Positions 20,243-29,711 are shown, counted from the stretch's first letter. The stretch: DNA of 55,879 nt from Trichomonas tenax (GCA_023091735.1 JALKBU010000247.1:1-55879), one strand, 5' to 3'. The notes: generated by a model from the letters alone, not told the origin. Numbers and translations: made by a program.

Positions 20243-22264
20243 TTATTCTTCAAATCCATAAACTCTAAATGTTTGGTTTCTAGGAACTCTGTAATAATAG
20301 AACTTTTGTTTTGTTTTCTGATCGACTGGAGCACCAATTGCTTTCATATATTTCTTGAATTTGATCTTCAATGTAACATCGTTTCCATCAATCTTTTCAA
20401 CTTTTCCATCAACAGGCTTTCCTTTAATAAGAGTCATAGCTGTGTTTTCAACATCCGGATATACTATTTCGGCTTGTGTAGCGAGAATATCTGGTAATTT
20501 CATAGTTCTGAGGCTCGAGAAGTTTGGATCTGTCTGTTGATAAGTGACAACGTTATTATCAATCTTAGTAATGACTGCATATATACCTTTAAATGGAATC
20601 CTAATACACATGTTGTTATACAAAGGCTTAGTGTTGATGACATCGTTTTCTGAAGCCCATAAAGGAAGTTCTTGGAATATAGACATATCAGCTTTCTTTC
20701 CTTGATATTTCTCTGGCAGTGCGAAATTGAGTCCAGATATTGATGCGGAAGCAGGTTTGGTCTCAGCTGGATTCGTTGGCTCTTTATGAGGTGGTGCTCT
20801 ATCACTAGGATTGAAGTTGTGTGTAAATTCTCTTCTCTCCTCATGAACAGGTTCCTGTCTTCGACCTCCATCAAATGAGAAGTCATATGTCCTCATATCT
20901 TTGCTCCTGCTGCGATAATCATGGATGGACCCGTCATAATGATCTCTACTATCCATGCTTCTTCTTTCATCATACCTGTGATCATTCCTATCATCGTATC
21001 TGCTATCATATCTATCATCATACCTGTGATCATATCTATCGTTGTATCTATCTTCATGTCTATCGTTGTATCCATCATCATATCTATCGTTGTATCCATC
21101 ATCATATCTATCATATCGAGGAGGTGGAGAATTAGGAAATCTATCGAGAGGTTCGTCTCTATATGGACGTGAATGTGATCGAGGTGGTGGAGGTGGCGGT
21201 CTTGGAGACGGTAATGGCTGTGGATAAAACGGCCTTGGTGGAGGTTGTGGCTGAAATCTGTTTGGAGGAGGTGGTGTGAAATCATTTTTATTAGTTTGAT
21301 TCGAAATATTTTCGCGCTTAGGAAGACTGAAATCTGTTATAACTGGTTTTTGTGATTGTTGCTGATTTTGATTTTGTGGTGTATTTTGCGCTTGAGGTGT
21401 ATTTTCTTGTTTTTGCTTCGATTTAAAATTTTTTTCATAGCAGGGTATTACTTTGCCATCAGGATCCTCGCAGAACCTCCATTTATATCCGCAATCTTGT
21501 TGAAGTAATTTGATCATCACTGGTTCAATATTATCTTGAGAAAAATCTGCACAAATGTCACCATTTGGTGCAATGAACATAATTTGGCCAACTTTCATAT
21601 CATTGGTTACAACTTTACCTATTTTAGGTCCATTGCTCCGTTTTGAAAAATTATATAAAAGTTCTGGAGTTTTCCAAATAACGCACTGACCAACCTCGCA
21701 AAAAACGAGATCGTTGTATGTAACTATTGCAAAACCTATTGTTGGATCGCCGTCTACAAAAATAACTTTATCAAAAGTCACAATTCTGTTTCCATTTATA
21801 TCCAGACACACACTAGTGTAAGTTATTAGTTCTATACTGTGGAATGGCTCTAACAATTCCCATCTTCCGTCGATAGTAAACATTTGAGCAGTTGCATCTT
21901 TCGTTAAAAAGACTCCAACTGATTTTGTTGTCTTATTTCTGAGTAAGTCTCCGTTGTGGAACCTGAATGTCGTGTTTATAATCGGTCTAGGAAATTTTTT
22001 AATATCGTCTGATTCGTAATATGAGTCTGATTGGCCACTTGATGTCCTTCTATCGAATAACTGAGGTTTTCCTTTGGGAACAAGGAATTGGAATCTGTCT
22101 GGGATTGGTTTGATTTCTGTTAATTCCGTTTTGTATGAAACTCCGAATTTTTTTATCAAAACGACGCCTTTGTCTGTGTTAATGCCCAAAACTTCGGCGA
22201 GTTTTGACTGAACATAGACGATGTCGCCCGGCTTAAACTCATGCGGAGGTGCACCTCCCTCCAT
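20243..22264 (-). CDS. KOW/SH3-like-domain protein with Pro-rich and RYDD-repeat centre
   Basis: From the ATG at 22264 the product is about 673 residues. The N-terminus (FKPGDIVYVQSKLAEVLGIN, then GVVLIKKFG) and the C-terminus (GKPVDGKVEKIDGNDVTLKI) look like small KOW/SH3-type barrels of the kind seen in transcription and RNA-associated proteins such as Spt5. No NGN domain could be pointed to, so an Spt5 identity is not supported. The middle is low complexity: a Gln/Asn-rich stretch, a Pro/Arg-rich stretch, then tandem Arg-Tyr-Asp-Asp repeats (about 381-441), followed by more charged sequence. Such Arg/Tyr repeats often mediate RNA binding or condensate formation. The start was chosen because AAAAGTGACA directly abuts this ATG; an upstream in-frame GTG would add six residues. 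A nuclear or RNA-related role is inference. Confidence 0.75.
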   Translation of the reverse strand: MEGGAPPHEFKPGDIVYVQSKLAEVLGINTDKGVVLIKKFGVSYKTELTEIKPIPDRFQFLVPKGKPQLFDRRTSSGQSDSYYESDDIKKFPRPIINTTFRFHNGDLLRNKTTKSVGVFLTKDATAQMFTIDGRWELLEPFHSIELITYTSVCLDINGNRIVTFDKVIFVDGDPTIGFAIVTYNDLVFCEVGQCVIWKTPELLYNFSKRSNGPKIGKVVTNDMKVGQIMFIAPNGDICADFSQDNIEPVMIKLLQQDCGYKWRFCEDPDGKVIPCYEKNFKSKQKQENTPQAQNTPQNQNQQQSQKPVITDFSLPKRENISNQTNKNDFTPPPPNRFQPQPPPRPFYPQPLPSPRPPPPPPRSHSRPYRDEPLDRFPNSPPPRYDRYDDGYNDRYDDGYNDRHEDRYNDRYDHRYDDRYDSRYDDRNDHRYDERRSMDSRDHYDGSIHDYRSRSKDMRTYDFSFDGGRRQEPVHEERREFTHNFNPSDRAPPHKEPTNPAETKPASASISGLNFALPEKYQGKKADMSIFQELPLWASENDVINTKPLYNNMCIRIPFKGIYAVITKIDNNVVTYQQTDPNFSSLRTMKLPDILATQAEIVYPDVENTAMTLIKGKPVDGKVEKIDGNDVTLKIKFKKYMKAIGAPVDQKTKQKFYYYRVPRNQTFRVYGFEE
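20925..21125 (-). repeat. tandem RYDD/GYND-coding repeat
   Basis: Within the KOW-like gene, blocks of 12 and 24 bases encoding RYDDGYND-like units are tandemly repeated with little drift (ATCATATCTATCGTTG-type units on the plus strand). It is a coding minisatellite likely to vary in length between strains. Confidence 0.6.
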
Positions 22265-22274
22265 TGTCACTTTT
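22265..22274 (-). promoter_or_regulatory. AAAAGTGACA directly abutting a start codon
   Basis: On the minus strand AAAAGTGACA ends exactly at the ATG at 22264; a further GTGACA lies about 20 bases upstream. It is the tightest instance of the motif, and implies an extremely short leader if it marks transcription start. Confidence 0.45.
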
Positions 22275-22299
22275 ATATTCACTTTGTCACCTTTGGAAT

Positions 22300-24138
22300 A
22301 ATATTTCTACCAAAAATAACCTTAATATTTCCAGCTAAAAATCTCTTCTTTTGAACTTGTCGATTCTTAATATACCTTCAATGCCCTACCACCAGCATAT
22401 GTAGTCTTTTCTAAAAAAAAATTCACCAATCTTTTATTGATAACTTTAAATCAGGCTCTAAACCAAAGACATCACTAAATTCATTGTTATAATGATCTAC
22501 AATTGTTGTAAGAATGCTAATTTTTGTTAAGGAGAACTTAGCATTCTTACAGCAATGAATAAATTGAGTGAAAATAAAAAATATCAAATTCAGTTTCATC
22601 AAGTGAGAATTGTTATCATTATCATTTTATTAGGTTGCCATGAATCCCTTCTGATTCTTGATATTGCTTTCTGGTTATAGTTATTTAATTTTCAAGTTTG
22701 TATATTTTGAAATGAAACCAACTGATCCCATTTGATTATCATTTTGACATTTGATCATTCAAAATCATTTGATTCTAGACAGAATTTCAACCTCTTTTGT
22801 ATACAGCAGGCAATATATGGACTAATGGAGCAGCGCGATAAGAGATATCTTTGAATCCATGAATCAGTATTATTAGAGCTAAAATATAAAAGAATAATGA
22901 TAACATTTCATTGCTGCTTTTAAAATGAATCAATAGTTGATGAATAATAAATACATCAACCATATTATATCAGCAATAATATTACGCCATTCAATTCCAA
23001 ATTGATGGAATTGGAACCATGAGGCTATTTTAAGACCAATACGAAAAAAAAAATCAATCAAAAATCTTCATAAAATTTCATGAAATTTCTCAGATCCAAA
23101 AATTGAACAAGGAAAAAGTAGTTCTGTTCGAAAATATAGTCTACCATCCAAACATTGTATATAGCATCACAGGCATTATTATGGTGTAATGATGTTCTGA
23201 ACCGGAATTAGGGAAGTGAGATGAAATGATGCGGTTCTGACATTTACATGACAAAAATGAGAAATCTAACATGTATGTATGGTAATATTCGGGCTGAAAA
23301 GCAGGTGCCACCCAGAACGACAGCATCAAAATCAAACACGAAAGTGTTTACTTATAGTGACAAAATCAATGCAATTTACATGTCAGATTTTCACTTCACT
23401 TCCCCAATTTTGGTTCATAACAATGAATTAATTAAACATGTGTTTTTGATGGGCAAAATCATGGCATTTTTAGCAATATACAAAAAATAAATAATAATAA
23501 AAAATAATCATCGCTCGGAAGATGAATTTTTAAGCGTTTTTGCATTTTTCCTAAGGTTCTTCCAAAACGACATCCTTAATTGTGTTCAATTAGATATAGC
23601 ATTGATATGATGCAATAATTTTGGCACTAAAATTTGAATAGCAAAAAAGTGCCATAAAACTTTTTGATATCTGATTGAATATATTTTTAAAAATTTAAGT
23701 ATCAAATGATATTTGCTCCAATATTTCATTCGATTTACATCTATAATTGCTATCAAACAGTACATAATTATATCGACCAATGGCATAAGAGATTGTTCAA
23801 CAATATAATTTGCTAAAAACACATATTTTGAAAATAATATTAAAATTATCTAAGTGACGTAGAGGGTATACTATGTGTTTGACAATTGAAACAGACGCAG
23901 CACAGAAAATAATTCCGATATCCGCTAAAAATAGTTCGCATTCTTGCCTAGAAGTATTAGTTCTAGAAAAAATCTCGATTTTCAACGAGGTTATTCAGAA
24001 TTTCTTACTGAGACCGAAATTGAAAAAATTATAGGGTCATTAGTCATTGATCATACGTTTATGCCTATTGATATTTAATAGTTATGGTTGTTTCTATTGG
24101 CTTAAAATAAAAAAATATAATTTGGAATTAAAATTAAT
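22300..24138. other. long gene-poor region with one strong hairpin
   Basis: About 1.8 kb without a convincing gene. Short open frames on both strands (for example 23248-23490 and 23586-23985) have no recognisable content. A stronger-than-background hairpin lies at 22502-22556. Around 23200-23330 there is a slightly GC-richer patch with TGACATTTACATGACA, a sequence like the ends of the MITE described at 27 kb, so a transposon relic is likely. Confidence 0.35.
22502..22556. other. perfect-stem hairpin (19-bp with one wobble)
   Basis: TGTAAGAATGCTAA (22507-22520) pairs perfectly with TTAGCATTCTTACA (22538-22551). The stem extends through one G-T wobble to ATTG/CAAT (22502-22505 with 22553-22556). 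The loop is 17 bases. It lies 240 bases upstream of the KOW-like gene's start. It could be a small-RNA precursor-like fold, a regulatory stem or a transposon relic. Confidence 0.45.
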
Positions 24139-24660
24139 TTAAAGGTATTTCAAACCAACTTCATCTCTTTGAGACTTATTCTCAAGCATATTGTAGATTC
24201 TTTCAACTTCAACAGCAGTCATTGCGCGGGAGACTTGGTTGTAGTGATGGCCCCAGTTCCAGAACCAAAAGTGCTTCCAAGAATGTTGTTCATTTGCAGC
24301 TTTAACTTCCATTTCAGAGTTAATGTATCTTGTTGTGACGTAAAGCTTATTTCCGACCTTTCTTACCACGAAACCGGCAGCTGTTCTTGTCGCTGTTTTA
24401 TATCTATCATCATTTTGATTATTAATGTTGAAAGTAATAACTTTAAAACCATACTTATTGATGAACCTGAGTTTCTTTACTGTGGATGCGATCTGACTTT
24501 CTTCTATACCTTTAAATGAACGTAATACTCTCGTAATATTGCTCATATCGCAGACATATGTCTTAGAAAGAGGTGCCGCCACTCTTATTGGGAAAACGTG
24601 AAGTGGCAGATCATAGCTTTCATAAGCACTCAATGCTGTTGAAAAAAATAAGGAAAACAT
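24139..24660 (-). CDS. small secreted hypothetical protein (173 aa)
   Basis: The product starts with a short hydrophobic signal peptide (MFSLFFSTALSA, cleavage probably near residue 12) and has no other membrane segment, so it is predicted to be secreted or lumenal. The mature part has basic helical sequence (VLRSFKGIEESQ, TVKKLRFINKYGF) and a tryptophan-rich motif near the C-terminus (SWKHFWFWNWGHHYN), followed by a charged helix. I do not recognise a family. Support for it as a real gene is the signal peptide and AAAATGTGACA, a form of the start motif, 8 bases upstream of the ATG. It is flanked on its upstream side by the 3.0-kb inverted-repeat element. Confidence 0.55.
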   Translation of the reverse strand: MFSLFFSTALSAYESYDLPLHVFPIRVAAPLSKTYVCDMSNITRVLRSFKGIEESQIASTVKKLRFINKYGFKVITFNINNQNDDRYKTATRTAAGFVVRKVGNKLYVTTRYINSEMEVKAANEQHSWKHFWFWNWGHHYNQVSRAMTAVEVERIYNMLENKSQRDEVGLKYL

Positions 24661-24668
24661 TATAATTT

Positions 24669-24678
24669 TGTCACATTT
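24669..24678 (-). promoter_or_regulatory. AAATGTGACA start-proximal motif
   Basis: On the minus strand AAATGTGACA precedes the ATG at 24660 by 8 bases. Confidence 0.35.
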
Positions 24679-24912
24679 TTAAAAATTCAATTCTGAGAAA
24701 AACGAAACCATATAATATTGGCAATATAACAATAATTTATCTACTTTTATGAACTTTTTGCGGTTTCTTTCAAAACAGATTTTGTGTATGTTGTAGATAA
24801 CTATATATTATTCAATATTCGCCAAACATCGATTTAAATACTTTACACAAGGTTATTTATTTTTAATAATATCAATAATATAGCTACTGCATATGATTTT
24901 AAACATATTTTT

Positions 24913-25154
24913 AGTAGTATACAGATTGTGATTTACCATGGGAGTCCATAATTTTGTCCACCCATGGCAAATCCCCAACCTGAGAATATTCATAAGCATA
25001 ACTTCCCAAATATATATAAAATAAACAATTTCCCTATAATTTATATCGAAATCCCAATAATTTCTATAATTTATTATTAAAATATATTGTTTAATTAAAA
25101 ATACAAATTCTTATTGTAGGGATTTATTAATAATTTCCTAGAAATTTGTAAAAT
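24913..25154 (+). repeat. left terminal inverted repeat of the 3.0-kb element
   Basis: 242 bases identical to the reverse complement of 27673-27914. Similarity continues imperfectly for about 25 more bases inward. It includes an internal ACCATGGGAGTCC/CCCATGG patch. Confidence 0.9.
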
Positions 25155-26300
25155 GAAAAATATTTTTATTAGTTATGAAAAAAAAATCTATATTCTTTTT
25201 TCTCTAATAAATAATGGAATACACAAGGAACCATTCAAATGATTGTATGCCAACATTTTCTAAAATATTGTCAGAACAAGGTATTTTAAATTTAACATAG
25301 GAACAATTTAATGAAATTTCCTAAAGTCGATGATTAAAAAGATGTTAAATATAAATTATATAGTATTTATAAATATTTATATTTAACATGAATTTGAAAG
25401 TGTACGTTAGTGCATTGAGAGTAACTGCCGGAAAACTTTTGAAAACTCTCAATTTTAATATTGTATAATATGGACTGTTAAGCATATTTGTAAAATGTTT
25501 GATTATTTTTCAAGTCATACTTCTGAGGACTTTGTGTGGTGGAAATGGAATCTGTAGACGTTGGGAACTTCATAGGAGTAGAAATTTGTTAAATTAGGGC
25601 TAATTTTCAATTTTTTCAAAAAATATTTTTGTGTGAGATAACTATATGATTTCTTCACATTGTTTGAACCTACTAAATGAGGCGAGATTGTTTGTTAGTT
25701 ATCATTGTAACTTGATAATTTACATATCAGGGGTCAGCAATTATAATCATAAAATTATTTGATTTTATTTAGATATGAATAGCTACATCCAAAACATTTA
25801 TATTTAGTACTTATTTCGCGTTGATTTTATTTTGATGGTTTTTTTTTGGCGTCAAGTCGAAAAGTTTCAATTCTCATTGTGGTCATGTTTTATTTGGTCC
25901 ACAGTGCTCCAACACGTATACACAAAGTACCATTTCTTGAGCCCCTCTCGACTCTCCTCTCCTCGCCAAAATGATACTTTTTCGGTTATAATACAATTTT
26001 GGCGCCAAAACACCTGACATGTAAATTGTGAAGTTGTCAAATTGACAAATTATAACATCAAAGAAATGCAATAAAATATGCAGTGCTTAACATATATAAA
26101 TATCAATAATCACATATCCTTATATATATGTATCACCTAATAAAATTATATATATGAATAATAAGTATGATTGCAGGATATCAGATCTAATTCTATTTAT
26201 CGATAAGCTTTTGATGCATATCTCATAGTTTGGATTGTGCATAATATACATATTATTAGTAGAGTTTTCGGCTTGAGTCTATAAGTCATCGCTATAAAAA
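25155..26300. other. element interior without recognised gene
   Basis: AT-rich sequence inside the 3.0-kb element. No coding frame is convincing. Near 25840-26015 the words TTTTGGCGTC and TTTTGGCGCC recur around a GC-richer stretch, followed by CTGACATGTAAA, which resembles MITE end sequence. Confidence 0.3.
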
Positions 26301-26339
26301 CTATTCTAAAGTGATTCTTTTTTTATACATTTAAAAATT

Positions 26340-26522
26340 ACTCTGGAAAATGTTTTTAGTGCAATTGAAATCTGTTGCCTTTCGGTAAGGCTTATTAGAG
26401 TAGGCTGCTGCACAAAGCGGAAGGTCAGCTTTTCAAGTATGAATCTCGGATGGCGACAATTTAATGGGTTCACAAGCACCGTGAACATTAAATGTTCAAG
26501 TCCAACCATAAAGGTTGGCCAT
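26340..26522. other. structured, GC-richer segment with stacked hairpins
   Basis: Several short stems lie together in an otherwise AT-rich element: GCCTT-TCGGT-AAGGC (about 26370-26384), an outer GTGCA/TGCAC pair, a long stem ATTTAATG..TTCAC / GTGAA.CATTAAAT (about 26459-26491), and CCAACC-ATAAA-GGTTGG (about 26502-26518). The density of complementary segments suggests a folded RNA or single-stranded DNA structure. It does not match any RNA family I know. An antisense open frame (26306-26509) spans it but looks incidental. Confidence 0.3.
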
Positions 26523-26598
26523 AAATAATTTATATAATTAATTTTTATTTTTTGGTAAACATTTTAATGTTTAACTGCGAATTTGTATTTTTTTAAAT

Positions 26599-26949
26599 AT
26601 GTTAGATGAACCTACCAAAACATATTTATGGACAAATACTTTAGAAATAAACTTGCTACCAGAATTTACAGCAAGTAAAAATCGTAAATATATAATTGTG
26701 AAAGATATTAAAGTTAATATTGATAACACATGGGTTCCTGATGCTGTTGCCCATGCTGATTTTGATGAACGCGACCAATATTTTGATTATGCTATATGTT
26801 TCTGTAATGGTCCCGATACAAGACATTTGGCAAAATATGAGATAACTAGATCATTAAGAAAATTCAGAATGTGGTTTACAAATGTTAAAAGAGAAACTTT
26901 TGGTAAATATTATAAATTTCATTTGGCCAGATTTTTACTAATTTATTAG
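26599..26949 (+). CDS. possible Maverick virion-protein fragment (116 aa)
   Basis: The product begins MLDEPTKTYLWTNTLE and continues with a hydrophilic beta-rich pattern (KYIIVKDIKVNIDNT, HADFDERDQYFDYAIC, FCNGPD). The AT-extreme codon use and lack of host-like motifs match the Maverick genes at the right end of this window. The style recalls structural (capsid-type) proteins encoded by Mavericks, but I cannot align it to the other Maverick genes here, so the assignment rests on context inside an AG-terminated inverted-repeat element. The frame ends shortly before the nested MITE, which may have removed the original C-terminus. It is the only plausible gene of the 3.0-kb element. Confidence 0.4.
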   Translation: MLDEPTKTYLWTNTLEINLLPEFTASKNRKYIIVKDIKVNIDNTWVPDAVAHADFDERDQYFDYAICFCNGPDTRHLAKYEITRSLRKFRMWFTNVKRETFGKYYKFHLARFLLIY

Positions 26950-26994
26950 AGGGTAAACATTCAAAAAAATTATTTTAATATTTAACGTGTGGCC

Positions 26995-27612
26995 TGTTGA
27001 GTACCGAAAGTTGTCATGAAAAAGTGGTATTATCTGACATGTAAACATGAATATTTGACAAATAAATATTTACGTGACATGTGATTATTGGAAGAATGAT
27101 ATCCTATATTTAATTAAATTTCCTTTGAAAAGAAAAATTAAGTGCTTCATTGGCACTGGTAGCCAAAATGCTAGCAATCCAGTCCACAGTTCTTCCTTTC
27201 AGACTCGATTTTCGAAATAATCAGCGATTTACTCTCCATAATGCTTCTGAAAGGAAGAATTGTGGGCTGGATTGCTAGCACCTTGGCTACCAGTCTCAAT
27301 CAAGCATTTAATTTTGCTCTTCAGAGGCATTCTGAAGTGGAAATCTTTGATTTCTTAATGATGGCGTATGAAAAGAAGATATGTGAGTTTAGCTACTAAC
27401 ATGCGTGGTACCTGTGTTAATGTGGTCCCCAGTTCCTCCCGTCAGACGCGATTTTGAAATAAAAACTAATACATAATTTGAATGATTATATGACTTTACA
27501 TATCAAAAATATTAATATTTTGACACAAAACTGAGGATTCCGACAACTTTACATGTCAGATAATATCGCTTTTATGTCACTTTTTCGTGACAACTTTCGC
27601 TACGTGACAGTG
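26995..27612. mobile_element. nested MITE with TGTCA...CGAAAG ends and internal hairpin
   Basis: The ends are imperfect inverted repeats: GTACCGAAAGTTGTCATGAA..TATCTGACATGTAAA at 27001-27045 and its reverse complement at about 27548-27610, the right copy carrying roughly 13 extra bases. No coding frame fits inside. A second copy of the right half lies at 36516-36745, near-identical over about 200 bases, confirming a dispersed repeat family. The element sits inside the 3.0-kb inverted-repeat element, so it inserted into it or was mobilised with it. Confidence 0.6.
27120..27330. repeat. long internal hairpin (arms about 85 bases)
   Basis: Sequence from about 27120 to 27203 (including GGTAGCCAAAATGCTAGCAA) is mirrored as an inverted copy from about 27245 to 27330 (including TTGCTAGCACCTTGGCTACC), separated by roughly 40 bases. 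The best-matched core is 27158-27200 with 27248-27292. Transcribed, it would form one long imperfect stem. It is part of the nested MITE. Confidence 0.7.
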
Positions 27613-27672
27613 GGACTTCCAACATTTAATATCTTACAATTATAATAATAACTAATAAATAATATATTTTTT

Positions 27673-27914
27673 ATTTTACAAATTTCTAGGAAATTATTAA
27701 TAAATCCCTACAATAAGAATTTGTATTTTTAATTAAACAATATATTTTAATAATAAATTATAGAAATTATTGGGATTTCGATATAAATTATAGGGAAATT
27801 GTTTATTTTATATATATTTGGGAAGTTATGCTTATGAATATTCTCAGGTTGGGGATTTGCCATGGGTGGACAAAATTATGGACTCCCATGGTAAATCACA
27901 ATCTGTATACTACT
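27673..27914 (-). repeat. right terminal inverted repeat of the 3.0-kb element
   Basis: Inverted copy of 24913-25154 without a visible mismatch; ends CTACT-3', mirroring the left AGTAG start. Confidence 0.9.
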
Positions 27915-28250
27915 TTTTTCAAGTATTGCTGCTCAAATTCAAAATATTTATGTTGATATTGAATCAATACATTTTCAATTTTGCACTATACTATGAACAC
28001 TCTTTGTAGAAACATCTAAACATATTTTAATTATATATTCAATTGGAAATTAACTACATTTATTTTTTATAAATTAAAATTCGAATATCAACTTCAAAAT
28101 TAGTAAATAGTATTTTTTTCTGGTGCAAAATCACTAAAATAGCATATTTATGCATATATTTATAGAGCCAATTGAAATATGTTAAATGATTCATGATGTT
28201 GCAAAGATGTAATATTTTTGTCGTGTAAAGTGGCAAAAACTCATTATTCT

Positions 28251-28260
28251 AAAAGTGACA
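28251..28260 (+). promoter_or_regulatory. AAAAGTGACA start-proximal motif
   Basis: AAAAGTGACA ends 5 bases before the ATG at 28266. GTCGTGTAAAGTGGCA, a related word, lies 30 bases further upstream. Confidence 0.45.
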
Positions 28261-28265
28261 TTTAA

Positions 28266-28703
28266 ATGGCTGAAAAATCAAACAAAGCAAAGATCAAACT
28301 ATTGAGGCAACGCCTAAATAAATGTTTTCAAAACAGGAAAGGCATCGTCGATCAATTGATCCCTTTTGATAAACTTCGGATGGAAGCTTTGGAATCTGTA
28401 AATATTTTAGACTCAAAACCATCAACAAATAATGAAGCTGACAATGATGATGCGATTTCCATTAAAAACTCTAAAAAAATATCAGCAAAAATTACTTTTC
28501 AAGATTTAACGAACAAAGCACACAAAAGCGAATTTTCCGATGATTATAGTTCTGTGTCATCTGATAATCTTTCAAATATAGACATTCTGTCCGAAATTGA
28601 TAACGAAAATCCATCAAAATCTCTAAATACAATGCTGAAAATGTGCCCAAGAGATCTGCTTGAAAAATTTGCGAAGCAGGCTTCACAAAATCAAAAAACA
28701 TAA
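28266..28703 (+). CDS. small charged hypothetical protein (145 aa)
   Basis: I do not recognise the family. The N-terminal 50 residues are basic and helical (KAKIKLLRQRLNKCFQNRKG), resembling a short coiled coil or nucleic-acid-binding helix. The centre is acidic and Ser/Asn-rich, probably disordered (SDDYSSVSSDNLSNIDIL), and the last 30 residues form another amphipathic helix (CPRDLLEKFAKQAS). No signal peptide or membrane span is seen. It is accepted because codon use is host-like and the ATG is preceded by a perfect AAAAGTGACA motif. Nothing in the neighbourhood suggests a role. Confidence 0.6.
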   Translation: MAEKSNKAKIKLLRQRLNKCFQNRKGIVDQLIPFDKLRMEALESVNILDSKPSTNNEADNDDAISIKNSKKISAKITFQDLTNKAHKSEFSDDYSSVSSDNLSNIDILSEIDNENPSKSLNTMLKMCPRDLLEKFAKQASQNQKT

Positions 28704-29096
28704 TAAGATTTAATTTTATAATCCTACAAGCTTTGGCACTTCTATGTATGTACACTATTACCTGTTCTAATCTAATTCATACTTTATTTCGTTTCCAAAT
28801 TATTGTTATATTATTTTATATCTTGACAAAGCACTTCTCTGTCATTGTTACTATGTAACGCATATTATGTTTTATAGTATTAACTTATATAAACTGTTAT
28901 TTATTTTTTTGAGCAAAATTTTATTTTGTTATTATTAATAACATGGATGCCAATTAAAAGTCTAAATGACCCTTTTTCCATATTTATAAGAGTAAGATGT
29001 TAAATCAAAATTATAATTATTAATTAGAAATCAGGTATTTACATATTAAAAACAGACCTTTTAAGGTATGCTAAAGAAAGTTTTGTTGTTTACGAG
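28704..29096. other. AT-rich spacer between convergent genes
   Basis: About 390 bases; nothing recognised. Confidence 0.4.
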
Positions 29097-29711
29097 TTAG
29101 CATTTGCTGAGGAAGCTCGATTTCTTCTTCTTAGACTTATTTTCTTCTTTGAGAACGTTCCTCGGTGGCTCCGCAGGACGAGATTTTTTGTAAAGACTAT
29201 AAGCTTTCATGACGATTGAATTCAATAATTCTTCCATTCCTTGTGATGTTTTAGCAGATACTTCGAGATATTCCGCTCCTATATCAGTTGCTAAATTTTC
29301 GCCCTGTTGAGCCGAAACTTGGCGATCAGCAACTAAATCGAGTTTATTTCCAACAACGAATATTTGAGGCATAACTTCGCAATTAATTTGGATCTCTCCC
29401 TTCCACTCTTTAACTTTGTCAAGGGTCTCTGACTCAGTAACTGCATAACAAAGAATAGCGATTTGAGAACCACGGTAATACATAGGAACTAATGTCTTAA
29501 AGCGCTCCTGTCCGGCTGTATCCCAAATTGACAGCCTGATATTAACGCCTTCGTATGTTTTGTCTATTGAGCAATAAGAACCTCCAATCGTAGCTTCATT
29601 TTCTTCAGAGAAATAATCGTTTACCATTCGCTGAATGATTGATGTCTTGCCGACACTGGACGCGCCTAAAAAGACTATTTTCACTTCCATGTCAATCTTT
29701 GTTTCACTCAT
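29097..29711 (-). CDS. Rab5/21/22-like small GTPase
   Basis: This 204-residue Rab GTPase has intact nucleotide motifs: GASSVGKTS (16-24), the effector segment EATIGGSYCS, WDTAGQERF, GNKLDL and VSAKT. The overall pattern, with LVPMYYRGSQIAILCY, fits the Rab5/21/22 endosomal group, members of which organise early-endosome fusion. The C-terminus is polybasic (KSKKKKSSFLSKC) and ends with a single cysteine as the last residue, instead of the usual CC or CXC. It would still be a plausible but less typical lipidation site. No GTGACA motif is visible before the ATG. The subfamily assignment is by eye. Confidence 0.88.
   Translation of the reverse strand: MSETKIDMEVKIVFLGASSVGKTSIIQRMVNDYFSEENEATIGGSYCSIDKTYEGVNIRLSIWDTAGQERFKTLVPMYYRGSQIAILCYAVTESETLDKVKEWKGEIQINCEVMPQIFVVGNKLDLVADRQVSAQQGENLATDIGAEYLEVSAKTSQGMEELLNSIVMKAYSLYKKSRPAEPPRNVLKEENKSKKKKSSFLSKC

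Larger units (their letters stand above)
24913..27914. mobile_element. 3.0-kb element with long terminal inverted repeats (mini-Maverick-like)
   Basis: The ends are perfect inverted copies of each other over 242 bases (24913-25154 and 27673-27914) and begin 5'-AGTAGTATAC. A run of five T bases flanks each end (24908-24912 and 27915-27919), a possible target-site duplication. Polintons/Mavericks are known for long terminal inverted repeats with 5'-AG termini and short target duplications. At 3.0 kb this is far shorter than a complete 15-20 kb element, so a non-autonomous, internally deleted derivative is inferred. It contains an ORF of possible virion-protein origin (26599-26949), a structured segment (26340-26520) and a nested MITE (26995-27612). 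Perfect identity of the ends suggests recent insertion or gene conversion. Confidence 0.75.

Noticed and set aside
20243..22264. Calling the KOW-like protein Spt5
   Set aside because: The KOW-type ends are suggestive but I cannot point to an NGN domain or the usual CTR repeats, so the specific name is not supported.
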